Below are positions 31,318 to 43,632 of a stretch of DNA of 64,000 bases, in pieces. Both the position numbers and the translations under genes were made by a program. Below the pieces are notes generated by a model that searched no databases, was not told where the DNA came from, and was given only the letters and a program-made list of their open reading frames with translations. Positions within the stretch are counted from its first letter, which is position 1. Each line of letters starts with the position of its first letter. This DNA comes from Cepaea nemoralis (lineage: Eukaryota > Mollusca > Gastropoda > Stylommatophora > Helicidae), in assembly GCA_014155875.1 (NCBI GenBank), contig JACEFZ010012577.1, positions 435,279 to 499,278 of the forward strand, written 5' to 3'.

Positions 31318-31680
31318 TTCTTCTTCTTCAGGGTTCCGAGCCATTGAGGTTCTTTGCTGCAAATACAATCCGTCTCCATTCGTCTCTCTGGTGGACCTTC
31401 TCTTGCCAGTCGTTGATTCCAAGTGCTTGTAGGTCTGTATATGTATTATCTCTCCACCGCCTTCTTGGTCTACCTCGGGGTCTACAGTCATTTAATTCAT
31501 GAGTGTAAGCGAGTTTTGTTTCCTTTTTATCTTCCATTCTTTCTGTATGCCCCAGCCATTGTAGTCTATTAGCCTTCATGATACCAGTGATTAGCGGGGA
31601 CTTAAACAGATCATAAATGGCGAAATATGCCAGACAATAAATCGTACAGTCTATTGTTTGTGTCTTCTCCACTAACTTTT
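31318..31680 (-). pseudogene. LINE ORF2 C-terminus, GAA-tail family (copy 1)
   Basis: The minus strand reads 'MKANRLQWLGHTERMEDKK', 'CRPRGRPRRRWRDNTYTDL' and 'INDWQEKVHQRDEWRRIV', a C-terminal tail typical of RTE/CR1-like reverse transcriptases, then a stop and a (GAA)n tail (TTC run at 31318-31330). The frame is open from 31672. Only the extreme 3' part of the element is present. Near-identical to 34543-34855. Confidence 0.8.
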
Positions 31681-31718
31681 TGATAGTTCTTTTCTGAGTA
31701 CAATATCAACACAAAAAG

Positions 31719-31880
31719 TGCAATAGTTCTCATAACAATACATCATCAACATTAATAGTCCAATAGTTATCCTAGCAATCAAACACCAACACTAATAGCC
31801 CAATATTTCTCTCTTAGCAACCATAAAAGAAATGAGATGATCTTGTGGTCCTCGTGGACAAACTTTGAGAATCACTGGGT
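31719..31880. repeat. Three roughly 40-bp repeats and a hAT-like terminus
   Basis: 'CAATAGTT'-led units recur at about 31719, 31760 and 31800. The segment ends 'AACTTTGAGAATCACTG' at 31877, whose complement resembles hAT termini (CAGTG-TTCTCAAA). No partner end or 8-bp duplication was found. Confidence 0.4.
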
Positions 31881-32090
31881 TTCTCTTTCTTTATTTGTAA
31901 TATAAATAATACATACTTTCGATGTACTTTTCTCGATCATGTTTTGTTATATAAATATAGAGTGGATTGATTTTTTATAAGAATATTATGGGATATCTTG
32001 TGCCAACAAGAAACCGGTTGTATGTAGATGAATGTAGCTCGTTAGTTAGAATGTCTCTAATGACAGTCATTCATTCGATTATTTACAGTA

Positions 32091-32093
<3 letters not shown>

Positions 32094-32147
<54 letters not shown>

Positions 32148-32400
32148 CTCTCTATCCTCCCCACCCTCACTGTCATTCTCCCCCTCTATCTCTCGATTCC
32201 TCTCTCTCGTTCTCTCTATCTCTCTCCCTGTCTCACCCCCTCTCTGTCTTTCCCCTCCCCTTTTTGTCTCTCCCTATTTCTCTCCTTCATTATTGCTGTC
32301 TCTATGTGTGTCTCTCTGTCTCTCTCTTCCTCTCTCTATCTTCCCCACTCTCTCTCTGTCTTTCCCCCTCTCTTTATCTCTGTCTATTCCTCTCCCTCGT

Positions 32401-32434
<34 letters not shown>

Positions 32435-32435
32435 C

Positions 32436-32513
<78 letters not shown>
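32094..32513. repeat. (CT)n array with TCTG and TCCC variants
   Basis: Pure CT blocks at both ends with an interrupted middle containing CTGT units. The long frames are by-products. Confidence 0.95.
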
Positions 32514-32515
<2 letters not shown>

Positions 32516-33134
32516 CATTTGACAATTTTATTTTCTACGTGAATGTTACGAGCTCGGTCAACATGGCAGTCAAAAATTCAAATATGCCACGACGCGGCTG
32601 GAACTCATGTCCACCGGGACATAAGGCGAACTTCTAGCCATTACTACCATAGATCCAGCCACAGCCTTCCCTTCATCTGTATCTGCGCACCGTACAAACA
32701 CCTGTGACGTTATGAGGGGGCACGGAATACAAAACATAAAATCAGTTCATGAATATTCATAACCATTGTTGGAATACAGAGGGCGGATGTGACGTCACAT
32801 AACCCCATTCTTTACTGCAACGGTTTCTTTGCAGAAATGAAATAATTATACATGCCCGGGAACAATATCGCTGGGGTCAGGGGGTCAGGGGGTCAGGGAT
32901 CGCAATTAAGACAACGTCCATAACAAATTAACAGCAAAGAAAGTTAGCAGTAAGCTGCAGATGTTTCTTGCTTGTTGTAGTCACAGTTCAAGTTACGAAT
33001 CAGTGTCGTAAATTGTTGTTTATGTTTATGGTGTCAATTTAAACACCATTTTAAATTTCTCAGCGCAATTGTTGTGCCCCGTGAGACCGCTGTGTTTACT
33101 TGCTGAACCAAGGCGATGTTTAATGTGCCCAAAT
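32514..33134. other. Unrecognised spacer
   Basis: Contains three tandem 'GGGGGTCA'-like units at about 32874-32898. Otherwise unique. Confidence 0.4.
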
Positions 33135-34530
33135 CATGCCTTTTCCTAACTGCCAATCACGCAGTCTTTCAACGAACAATCATATGTTCTTCGAACAGCC
33201 AATCATATGTTCTCCTAACAACCAATCATATATACTCCCAACAACCAATCTTTTTTCTTCTTTCTGTTCTTACTAACCAATCCTTTTTTTCCCCCTTAAC
33301 AACCCATCCTTTTTTTTCTTTAACAATTTTCTCCAAAACAACTAATCATGTGGTCTCCCAATAACTAATCGTGTGGTATTCTAACGATTAATCATATATT
33401 ATCCAAACAACCAATCATATTTTCTCCAAACAACCAATCATATATTATCCAAACAACCAATCATATTTTCTTCAAACAACCAATCATATATTATCCAAAC
33501 AACCAATCATATCGTGTCCTAACAACAAATCATATCGTCTCCAAACAACCAATCATGTTTTCTCCAAACAACCAATCATATATTCTCCTAACAATCAATC
33601 ATATCGTCTCCAAACAACCAATCATATTTTCTCCAAACAACCAATCATATTTTTTCCAAACAACCAATCATATCGCCTCTTAACAACCAAGCATGTCGTC
33701 TTCTAACAACCAATCATATCGTCTCCTAACAACCAATCATATTTTCTCCAATCAACCAATCATATTTCTCCTAACAACCAATCAACCGTTCTCCAACCAA
33801 CCAATCACTCGTTCTTCTTACAATCACATACAGACTAATTATGTAGTCCCCAAACGAAACAGTGTGTATTGGTCTAACGAGCTATTATGTGGTCTAATTT
33901 CGACCAATCAGATGGTCTCCTAACGACCAATCGTGTGTTCTCTCAAAGACTCAACATGTACTCTCCCAGCAGCCAAATATGTATTCCTCTAACGGCCAAT
34001 CATGTATTTCCCTAACTCCTCCCCTTACTTTCTATTCCCCATTGAGGCATAGGGCCGCAACCAACTCACTCCCAGCCTTACTATCTTTAGCTATCCCACG
34101 CAGCTCCGCCCATGTCCTTCCTGTAATGTTCGTTTCTGTTTCTACTTCTCTTCTCCGTCAGTTTTTCAAGTATTCCTCTGATTCGTGTACCGTGTGGGTT
34201 TCAGACTAGGAATGTTCTCCAAACAACTAAATATGTGTTCTTCTCCCGACCAATTATGTGGTCTCTAGTGGCCAATATTGTGGTCCCCTAACGATTGATC
34301 GACTGTTCTTCTGGCGACAGTCGTGTCGTCTCATGACAACCAATCGCCGTGTTCTTCTACCGACCAATTATGTGGTCTCCTAAAGACCAACCGTGTCTTT
34401 TTCCACCCAACAAATATGTGGTCTCCAAACGACCAACCGTGTTTTCTTCTACCGACCAATTATGTGGTCTCCTAACGATCACTCATGTGGTCTCTAATGA
34501 CCAACCGTATGATCTCCTAACGAGCACCAA
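33135..34530. repeat. 23-bp CCAAT-bearing minisatellite, strongly diverged
   Basis: In the core (about 33390-33800) units read 'AACCAATCATATTTTCTCC' plus AAAC. Units outside the core are increasingly degenerate, and 34015-34210 is unrelated. Each good unit holds a CCAAT pentamer in the forward orientation. Confidence 0.85.
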
Positions 34531-34542
34531 AGCCGCATTTAT

Positions 34543-34855
34543 ATCTTCTTCTTCTTCGGCGTTCCGAGCCATTGAGGTTCATTTGCTGCAGATACAATCC
34601 GTCTCCATTCGTCTCTCTGGTGGGCCTTCTCTTGCCAGTCATTGATTCCAAGTGCTTGTAGGTCTGTATATGTATTATCTCTCCACCGCCTTCTTGGTCT
34701 ACCTCGGGGTCTACGGTAATTTATTTCCTGAGTGTAAGCGAGTTTTATTTCCCTATTATCTTCCATTCTTTCTATACGCCCCAGCCATTGTAGTCTATTA
34801 GCCTTCATGATACCAATGATTAGCGGGGACTTAAATAGATCATAAATGTCTTTGT
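34543..34855 (-). pseudogene. LINE ORF2 C-terminus, GAA-tail family (copy 2)
   Basis: Same protein tail as 31318-31680: 'MKANRLQWLGRIERMEDNR', 'GRPRRRWRDNTYTDLQAL', 'WRRIVSAANEPQWLGTP', then a GAA tail (34545-34557). The nucleotide match to copy 1 is very high over about 300 bp, so both are young relative to other relics. The 5' side diverges just beyond 34850, close to the same point as in copy 1. Confidence 0.8.
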
Positions 34856-34944
34856 TACTTCTTCTTTTCCACTCTCCACTTTGTGTATCCCTAATGGGTC
34901 CAAAGATGCGTCTTAAAATTCATATGCTTAATGTTAATATTAAC

Positions 34945-35112
34945 TGCATATCCTTTTACAGGACTTTACAATCAACCCCAGCATTCGTTGTCTCTGATTT
35001 ATTAAATACGTTCTATAGTTTGCCATTGCTTTCTGAACGACACCTCATACCACCGAAATCAACGCAAACCGGTTTTGCTTCCAAATCGCACGCTGTTGAT
35101 ATCGAACCCTAG
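34945..35112 (-). mobile_element. SINE A, partly deleted
   Basis: 'GCATATCCTTTTACAGGAC', 'TTTGCCATTGCTTTCTGAAC' and 'CAAATCGCACGCTGTTGAT' are present in complement. The head is short. Confidence 0.65.
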
Positions 35113-35605
35113 AATTAGGTATATCGGGGAATTGTGAAACTGCGTTTCACTAACCCCCATGCTACAAGTGACGATCACGCTTAGTTATACAACTAATAAA
35201 TTAACAAAGACAAGCGAGAAATACACATCCGGTTCTAAAACTGTCGTGTATGTTAATTTTATTTGCTATTCCCAACCTTTCACGCACCAAATCTCGAACT
35301 ACTATGCGATATCTCGCGTATCGAGACTCTCCAAAAGAAGATTGAGTTGCCAACGTTTGACACATACACGGCCAGATTAGCACAGACTCATAGCTTGCGG
35401 GTCACTTCAGATATTGCACAATTCTTGCGATTGTGGTGCAGATCAGTGAAATCTAATCCAACAAATCCTGACACAAGATTTGAAAGTAGGTCGTAAATTG
35501 TGACCGCAGCAGACCCGATCTTGATATAGATTTGGGGATTTTGTGTGAACGAAATTATGGCGTTCGGGTTGGCGGCCATGTTGTTTGTGCACAATAGACT
35601 TTTCT
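35113..35605. other. Unrecognised spacer
   Basis: Unique sequence; no gene or repeat recognised. Confidence 0.4.
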
Positions 35606-35607
35606 GA

Positions 35608-35614
35608 TATTCTT

Positions 35615-35683
<69 letters not shown>

Positions 35684-35890
35684 CTTCTTATCCTCCTATT
35701 CCATCGTCTCCTACTCCTACCCTTCTTCTTCTTCCGCTTCTCCTCCTCCTCCTTCTTCTTCTTCTCCTCCTCCTCCTCCTTCTTCTTATTATTATTATTA
35801 TCATCATTCCTTCTTATATTTTTCTTCTTATCCTCCTCCTCTTCCTCTTCTTCTTCTCCTTCTTCTTCATCTCCTTCTCTTCTTCCAACC
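35608..35890. repeat. (TTC)n / (TTA)n / (TCC)n compound array
   Basis: Pure TTC and TTA runs are followed by interrupted pyrimidine-rich triplets. Confidence 0.95.
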
Positions 35891-36024
35891 CCTCCTCCTC
35901 TTCTTCCACTGTCATGCTACTTTCGCCGTAAAGAGGTCAGACATGCAGACAGAGAGATAGACAGACAGAAAGACAAACAATGTTCCGTATTGTGTTTAGT
36001 ATCATCCTATGGGTAGTCACTAAC

Positions 36025-36180
36025 ATATGTGACTGTTTTTGTCTGTCTTTTGTCTGGGAGTGTTTGTTGTCTTGAAGTGCATGCTTCAGCAAAGTAGTCA
36101 CTGTTGTATTCTGAAACATGCTTACATGAATGTGGGGACGGAGCACTTATGGGAATGTCCGAAGTGCAATGACATCGATT
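36025..36180 (+). pseudogene. LINE 3'-end fragment (RNase H family)
   Basis: A forward frame ends 'GTEHLWECPKCND', the C-terminal tail seen at 45505-45545 and weakly at 7441 and 53940. The preceding sequence is out of frame. Confidence 0.5.
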
Positions 36181-37170
36181 CTTGACCTCATATCCACGTT
36201 AAGTGAATAACGCCATCCATTCTAGCATGAACATCCCTTGTTCGATTCCCGGCTTAGCCTTAATAGATTTTTACAAAATAAGAAAACATTAATAAACCGT
36301 GCCTGGTCTTAGGACATTGTATTAGACATATAGTCTTTTCGGATAAGGGCGAAAAACTACGAGGACCCGTGCATGCCCGTTAGTAACTTTTATCAATAGT
36401 TGGAAATCAAACATAGCAGGCCTAATGTTCCAATGCCCGGATAAACTTGTAAAATTAGAAAAACCTACACACAAATTAGTATAGCACGTGTGATTCTGCT
36501 ATAAACACCCATCTGACTTCTCGCCCGTGTGTTAGGGATTTCGTGCAATGAGCCGAGATTCTCCTTGTGTGATCTATGGGAGAGACTGATGCATTTATGG
36601 AGATACCTATGTGCAAAACAAAAGACAATCAATGCATTCTCTGTAGTATTCCTTTTCTACCTTAGAGTGCTTGTTCCGAAAAACGAGATAGGTCCACATG
36701 GGTCCGACGGGGACGTTACAACGGTAAGCCACTCCGCCACAGATATCATGTGCACGCCCCTCTAATCTAAGTTTAATTAAGACAATAACAATCACTTACC
36801 AAGATGGTTAAATTAACCGGTTTTTTCATAATTTCACCCGTCACTCGTTGTATTCCGAAAATTAACGAACATTAAACCACGAATATCCACAGAATCAACA
36901 ATTCAGAATGGCTACATATCGGCTCCAAACCATGCAGCCTACCACGAACAATGTGTAAACACTACCCGGCTGCTTCAATGTAACTAACTCTTAGGGTATT
37001 CTTTACAATGCCTCCTCTTCTTCTCCTTTGAAGTGAAAGTTCCTATTTCCTGAGCACAAACTAACTGCGGAGTTACATGTAAGACGGACCTATGATTTGG
37101 GCCTTTTAATTCTGGGACTCTCTTCTACGTTGTACTTTAAATACGGCAAAAGTAGTCCTACGGACAGCTT
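36181..37170. other. Unrecognised unique DNA
   Basis: About 1 kb with no coding signal. Confidence 0.4.
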
Positions 37171-37177
37171 AGGGAGG

Positions 37178-37199
37178 GAGTGGGGGGGGGGGGGGGGGT
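37178..37199. repeat. Poly(G) tract
   Basis: About 20 G with one T-containing edge. Confidence 0.9.
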
Positions 37200-37560
37200 G
37201 TGGTAGAGGGCAGGGTGTATAATGGTGGACTATTTCTAGAACTACCGTTTCAAAGTTGTAGGATAACAAAATAAATATAAAACCAAGAGGAAGGGGTGGG
37301 GGTAATTATTGCCAGGATCTGTTTGTGAATGAAAGTTTACTTTTTCTTTCCTGGTTTGGGACTGATGTTGTGACCTCAGGCGTTCAGGCCCATTGATGTT
37401 GTGTTTGTAGTCTTGTGTGTAATACACATATGTGGATCCTCACTGGGGCTACAGAGTTCGTGTACTGTGTTAAGATTCTCCTTGTATGACCTATAGGAGG
37501 AGGCTGAGACATTTGTGGAGATATCGGTGTGCCATGAAAGCGAGCATTTACCAGTTCTGA
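37200..37560. other. Unrecognised spacer
   Basis: No feature seen. Confidence 0.4.
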
Positions 37561-37567
37561 ACATGGA

Positions 37568-38252
37568 CATATGAGAAGTCAACATGGAAATATGAGAAGT
37601 GAACATGGAAATGTGAGAAGTGAACATGGAAATATAAGAAGTGAACATGGAAATGTGAGAAGTGAACATGGAAATGTGAGAAGTGGACAAAGAAGTGTGG
37701 GAAGTGAACATAGAAATGTGAGAAGTGAACATGAAAATATAAGAAGTGAACATGGAAATGTCAGAAGTGAATATTGAAATATAAGAAGTGAACATGGAAA
37801 TATGAGAAGTGAACATGGAAATGTGAGAAGTGGACAAAGAAGTGTGGGAAGTGAACATAGAAGTGTGAGAAGTGAACATGGAAATATGAGAAGTGAACAT
37901 GGAAATGTGAGAAGTGAACATGGAAATATGAGAAGTGAACATGGAAATATAAGAAGTGAAAATGGAAATATAAGAAGTGAACATGGAAATATGAGAAGCG
38001 AACATGGAAATATGAGAAGTGAACATGGAAATATGAGAAGTGAACATGGAAATATGAGAAGTGAACATGGAAATGTGAGAAGTGAACATGGAAATATGAG
38101 AAGTGAACATGGAAATATAAGAAGTGAAAATGGAAATGTGTTAAGTGGATATAGAAATATGAGAAGTGAACATAGAAGTGTGAGAAGTGCACATGGAAAT
38201 ATGAGAAGTGAACGTGGAAATAGGAGAAGTGAACATGGAAATATTAAACGTA
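37568..38252. repeat. 21-bp minisatellite, about 33 copies
   Basis: The unit is 'AAGTGAACATGGAAATATGA' plus G. A multi-unit block containing 'GGACAAAGAAGTGTGGGAAG' occurs twice (about 37685 and 37832), showing duplication of several units together. The frames are open because 21 is a multiple of three. Confidence 0.97.
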
Positions 38253-38319
38253 ATTTCGCAGGTGTTGATCGGCTTCCGTCGTCCGAATAGAAGGTGTTTT
38301 AAAAACAAGAGGATCGAAC

Positions 38320-38525
38320 TGAATGCAAGGGCTTGTATCCCATATGGCTCGGTCCCTTTCCACAGGGCAGCGCGCTGAAAGCCTCGCACAAAACACGAAT
38401 TCCGTAACTCCAGCAGCGACCCTATGGAGGTCTCGGAGAACATTGCTCTCGTAAACCGAATGTTGTAGCCCGGATCGAGCCCATAACCTTCGTAGGGCGA
38501 AGCAGACACGTACAGCGTCGCCACA
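38320..38525 (-). mobile_element. SINE F
   Basis: On the minus strand the tRNA-like head is near 38525-38455 (box A-like 'TGGCGACGCTGTACGTGTC', box B-like 'TGGGCTCGATCCGG'). The body then runs 'AGACCTCCATAGGGTCGCTG', and the family end 'GAGCCATATGGGATACAAG' follows. It matches 50940-51155. Confidence 0.7.
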
Positions 38526-38574
38526 AAGATATATAGAAAAGAGTGCACGCTAGACAATATAACAATTGAAAGAC

Positions 38575-38670
38575 AGAGTGACCGAGCAAGGATTCGAACC
38601 TGCTGTCATGAAATGACGATAGTTCTCGCTTAAGACACATGTGAACTCCCACTCAAGGGCAACTAGACAT
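38575..38670 (-). mobile_element. tRNA-like relic
   Basis: A box B 'GGTTCGAATCC' in complement lies at about 38590-38602, with weak arm pairing. Probably a SINE head fragment. Confidence 0.4.
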
Positions 38671-38819
38671 TTTAACAAAGGGATCATCAGTTGTTGGGTA
38701 TATCACCCACCTGAAGCCACATCCAAGTCTCAATTTAGCCAGGTATCTTGACTACAACCAAGAAAGGAACTATAATTGAATAAAAAGTCTTTAAAGTTTT
38801 GTTTTAATTCTTCTGCTCC

Positions 38820-38915
38820 TTCTCATTCTTCTCCTTCTTCTTCTTCTTCTTCTTCTTCTTCTTCTTCTTCTTCTTCGTCTTAATCTTCTTCTTCTTCTTC
38901 TTGTTCTTCCATTTC
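38820..38915. repeat. (TTC)n array
   Basis: TTC units with rare interruptions. Confidence 0.95.
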
Positions 38916-41900
38916 TTCTCAAACATGACGTTATTACATCCAACAAGACAAGCGAAACAGAACATTACATCTGCATCCTCTCTGCAACGCTCCACGGCAA
39001 AACCAAAAAGACAAAAGAAGAAGAAAACACAACTTAAGGAGATTGTAGCATGATGGAACAGAATCCCCATTTCCAGTCCGACACATTTCATGGATATACT
39101 TTGAGTCTTAACAGGGACCATCCCAAAATAAGGGCTATTCTTAGATCGAAGGTTCCAGAACGAGTTGGGGGAGGCGGCGGTATGCACTTGTCTTTTGATT
39201 GGTTCATAAATAATGAGCCCACGCTATCCCTGGGCCATATTTTAAAATCTAATTAGTAGGAGCGGGAATTTCACCAGGAGCGGTCGCTAGAGTGATGTGA
39301 TGACCCAACAATGCCCTTAAAGATTCAATAGTATTGTTCTCTGGACAACAGGTACCACTTTAAAACATACTTTAATGTTGTGGCTAAACCTAATGTACGA
39401 AAGAGAAGAATATGAGTATTTTATGAATAATATGTGAAAGTGGAAAACCTAACTTCTGTGCGCCAGAATTCTGAATATTGCTTCTTCAACCTTGACACGT
39501 CTTTCACGCTGTATACTCCAAGTGCCTATCAATCCCTTGTTGTGACTGGTTGTGTATGCTTGAGGAATGTAGTACACTCATGCAGATTCGCAAACCAAAA
39601 CCCCTTGTGCATTCTACATGCCTAGGATGACTTATTCTTAAACCAACTGTACCTTTGCTCTCGTGCGAGTTAACAAATGGCAGTCTGAATGGGAATGAGT
39701 GATGAAACATGTACAAGTTCCTTTGTAAAACGCAGAGAATGATGGAGTGAGTGAGTTGGTGATTTAATAAATAGCCTCTCACATTAGTAGAAAGAAAGAT
39801 GCTTCAAATATCCATATGTAAACAGGACGGTGATGGCACGCCAGAATTGCTAAGTCCATGTGATGCCTGGTCGCTATAAACTCAAGAGAATTACTATAAT
39901 TTCTCTTTGAAGTATTACACTGTTACCTCTACTGTTGGATGGTTCATATAAACTAGTTCCTCAGAGAACCATAGGTGTGTGAACCGGTGTTTTAGTTGGC
40001 TGAATATAATGTATGGCTCATGCAAACTTACAAGGACTAAACATGTTTTCCACGTATGTACTTGGTGCATATGTGAACTATTGCTATGCAATTGAGCTTC
40101 TGTTACCTACTGTGGACATTACTCAGTGGGGAGAGAGCACATGATGATGATAAAGATGATGTACCTGTGAGTCAGGTCTGTCTGAGAAAAGGGGGTGAGG
40201 TCTGGCATTGCTGTGTGAATATGGAATAAGACATTCATGCACCGACATCACAGCCATAGGAATGGATGTCTGGTCTGCTAATTTGGTGAATGCCATTAGT
40301 TAATGCATATTGCAGTTGTAAATGCCTATTTTCCATTTCCCTTCACAATGCCTGTCCCATGTTGCTATGTCACAATGATTGCTGTACTGTGTCTGGTCCT
40401 CCTTGTGCCCAGGTCTACTGTGGTTCAAACATGGTGGAACTTAGACCACATAAATGCTTGTAATTGTGTTAAGCTACCCTGTCTCAGCATATGGTCTTGT
40501 GATTACCACAGTACATCAGAGTGAAATTCACTACATCATCAACCTTAACCTTCCCCATCTCCATCTGTGTATGTAAATGTATGATAACATCATCTTTTAA
40601 CACATGTGAAGAGATGTTGTGCCATTCTATATATCCACAGAGAACAGGAGGATGGAGGAGAGGCATCCATATATCATCTGAGAAAACTAACCAGTGGTCC
40701 CAGAATCCAGAACCAACTCTCTATAAGTGAAAACTTCTAGAACCCACAATATGGGAATTTCCTAGAGACTTTCAGCTCAGCTCTCAAACAGCTGGATATA
40801 AAAGAAAGAGAGAAAAACAGTTCTGAAGACTTCAATAATAAGAAGTACAGTGATCATTAATCAAATGTCATCTGAGAATGAAAACAACAAAGTCTGGTTG
40901 TTAACCCCATTCAAGACAACTTGTGAAATGACTGGTGCAATGGATGGTTTAGCTAGGACTTATCTTGGTTAATCTCCAGCCTGGTGCTCACACAGTGTTG
41001 AAGAATGTGACTTGAAGTGTAGGTGAGAGTGGACTGACTGAGGGGCTGCAGTATATTGGATTTTGTTCCTATCTCTGGGTTTCTTCAGCAAGTCATGTTT
41101 TGCATGTACCGAGTATACATCTCCCAATGTCAGGAGAGTGTTATCCTCAACTTTTGAAGTATCCCAGTATCAGCATACACAGACAGTCTGGTCAACGGTG
41201 AGAGACAGTATCATATCATCCTACCAATTCTTGTCTTCAAGAGGAATGAATCTGCCATGAAGCTTATTTTGGGAAAGCTGCTAACTGGAGCTAGTCCAAC
41301 ATCCATGCTGATGATAAAAGGATTCAACAGACCCAGAACAGTAGTTTCTTCCTTGAGTTGCCCATGGATAGGATTTCCTAAATTCCCAAGAGACATGAGA
41401 TGAGGATAGAGATAGATACTGTAAACAGAATGGTGTAGTGGTGATTAGAGAGGAGAGGTGGATAAGAGTTATTAGTTGGTGGAGTAATGGAGAGGTGGTG
41501 TATCATGTTATCTTCATGCATGTTAGCATATTTGTACATTTTGTATGTACCTTGTTGAGGTGTTGACATGACAAATGGGATGAACAATGGTCATCACTAG
41601 ACTCACCATCAGCTCAATAAACAGTATGATTGAAAAAGTGTTTTAAGTACATGTCCCCAGTGAATTTCTTGTACAGTTGCTGTCAAGTGGTGTCTCTGGT
41701 GACTGTCTTAAGTGCTGTGGTTGGTTATACATATTGTGAAAAGTCTTGTATAGATGTTGTCAGGTATCTCATGATGTCTATCTTGTACACTTGTGGTGTA
41801 AACCAATTCCTTGTGAATGTATGTTCCACTTTTGTCAAGAAACTGTCATGTAGATGTCCTGTCTAACAGATGTAATGTACAGTTATTGTTAAAGTTTGTT

Positions 41901-42480
41901 TGTCTGCAAAAATTGAAGGACTACTTGAACTGATATAGGTCATACTGACAAAATAAAGAAAGAAGAGATCTAGGTGACGGACGAACAGCACACTGTCAAC
42001 ATTATAATGAGTGAGAGGGATCCTCAGTTGTACAGGCGCTAATAGTTCAGATCTTTTCTGGCCTTAAGGGAACCTTTTACTTCTTTTATAAATTTCTGTG
42101 TAGATACATAGTGGTCTCACAGTGGGGGTTTGAGCCAAGGAAAAATGGTTCTCCAAAAAGGCTATTGCGGGAATGATTAGCTCATTTGAGTGACCTCTAG
42201 ACAAAACGTGCTAAATCATAACCTTTATCTTGGTAGTTATTATTCAAGATATATCTCCAGAGAACACTACAACTAGGTCCTCTGGCAACTCAATCTACAA
42301 CATGTCACAGAGATCAAGTACATCCATCAAACAAGTGGTTCCGCTTCCTGTTCAGATCGGTGACAACACAACAACTACAATAACAACAGCAATAAAAACA
42401 ATGACAATAATAATACAGTAGAATATTTTTAATGAGTCTCCAAATAATTTCCTGCTAGGGGTCTGCGGGTGAGAGCGCCA
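38916..42480. other. Long unrecognised unique region
   Basis: About 3.5 kb without arrays or recognisable transposon ends. Many short frames on both strands, none with a motif or good splice context that I could support. Composition is relatively even from 39.2 to 42.0 kb, so this is a reasonable place to look for intron or regulatory sequence. Confidence 0.4.
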
Positions 42481-42721
42481 TCACATTTTGTAGACCTGAG
42501 AGCAGGGAGGTATCAGTGGTCAGTCTCTCCTTTACTTTAGCAAGTGACGAGCCCACCCACCGTCGAACCCATAATTCATGACATTTCCGGTACAGTTCCT
42601 ACCAGCTTCGCCATGGCTCCCGCTACAGCAGATACTGCTATTGAGACGTGAACTGTGAGGTCTGCACATATTCTAATTCTAGACATACAAGGTGGGGTGA
42701 CCAGTTTTCTTTTTCACTGCC

Positions 42722-42756
42722 AGTCCCCCCCCCCCCCCCCCCCCCAAAAAAAAGGA
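42722..42756. repeat. Poly(C)-poly(A) tract
   Basis: About 20 C followed by an A run. Confidence 0.9.
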
Positions 42757-42964
42757 AAAAATCACCATAACGTTCTAGAAGTTATCTGGAACCCATTCTT
42801 ATGAGAATGGGTCGACCCCAGAACCATACTGGGTGGAGGGAGGGAGAACTATCATCGCACCTCTTTTCACTATAATCTAATACATGTGAAGGTGGAACAT
42901 TTCACTCCCCTACGGTAGTAACTACCGCAGCCTTAGTCAATCACTTTACACGTCTTACAGCGCA

Positions 42965-43172
42965 TGGGTGTTTCGTGGGGGACTGGTGTGTTGACATTCT
43001 GGCGGCGGCATTATGCACAGTGTATCTGTGCGGGCTGTTGTTTGTCGAGACTCCTGTCTTTTCCACTTTTCACATTGGGCAGTGGGGAGCATTTTATGTG
43101 ATATTCACTGGCACAGGAACGGAGCATAATGGGGACGACCCGTTGCTGTGAAGTTGGAACCGTGACTAACTA
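42965..43172 (+). mobile_element. LINE 3' end with (CTAA)n tail (copy 1)
   Basis: 'TTCTGGCGGCGGCATTATGC', 'GATATTCACTGGCACAGGAA', 'GGAGCATAATGGGGACGACC' and a 'CTAACTAACTAACTAAC' tail. Closely similar to 48780-48977. It has no intact frame. Confidence 0.75.
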
Positions 43173-43184
43173 ACTAACTAACAG

Positions 43185-43385
43185 TGCATGGGTATATGGT
43201 GCTAGATTCAAATATTCCAAACCACTCGGTACTCAGCGGGAAGTGATCAGTCTCACACAGGTGGCCTTTGCTGGGTCGACCTGGTGGCCTCGTAAATTTT
43301 AAAAATCCGAATATGCCTCGACGCCGAGGAACATACACCACTGTCCTGGCAGGCAAGCGCGCTAACCTTTAAGCCACCACGGTTC
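43185..43385 (-). mobile_element. tRNA-derived repeat
   Basis: The minus-strand head has 'GTGGCTTAAAGGTTAGCGCG' (box A) at about 43380-43360. The rest is unlike SINE A-F. Possibly another SINE family. Confidence 0.4.
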
Positions 43386-43392
43386 GAATAAT

Positions 43393-43632
43393 AGTTGCAT
43401 ATCCTTTACGGGACGGCGCAGTCAACTCCAGAATTGTTTTTTTTTGGGTGTTTGTGATTCCTGGGAAAGTTTACGTTCAGTACTTTGCCACTACTTTCTG
43501 AACGACCGGCACTCATATAATTGTATAGAAACCAACGCAAGGTGATCTGTCGCCAAATCGCCCGAAGCTGTGTTTTGAACGCGGTATGCGGGATTATGAA
43601 CTGCATTCGTAAACTCTTCTCCAAGGAGCCCG
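43393..43632 (-). mobile_element. SINE A, near full length
   Basis: 'GCATATCCTTTACGGGACG', 'ACTTTGCCACTACTTTCTGA', 'CGCGGTATGCGGGATTATG' and the head end 'CTCCAAGGAGCCC'. About 240 bp. No clear duplication. Confidence 0.75.

Noticed and set aside
29938..31877. A 1.9-kb hAT element bounded by CTCTCAAACTGTG and TTGAGAATCACTG
   Set aside because: The left end lacks CAGTG and the flanking 8-mers do not match. The right end alone is recorded as a weak terminus.
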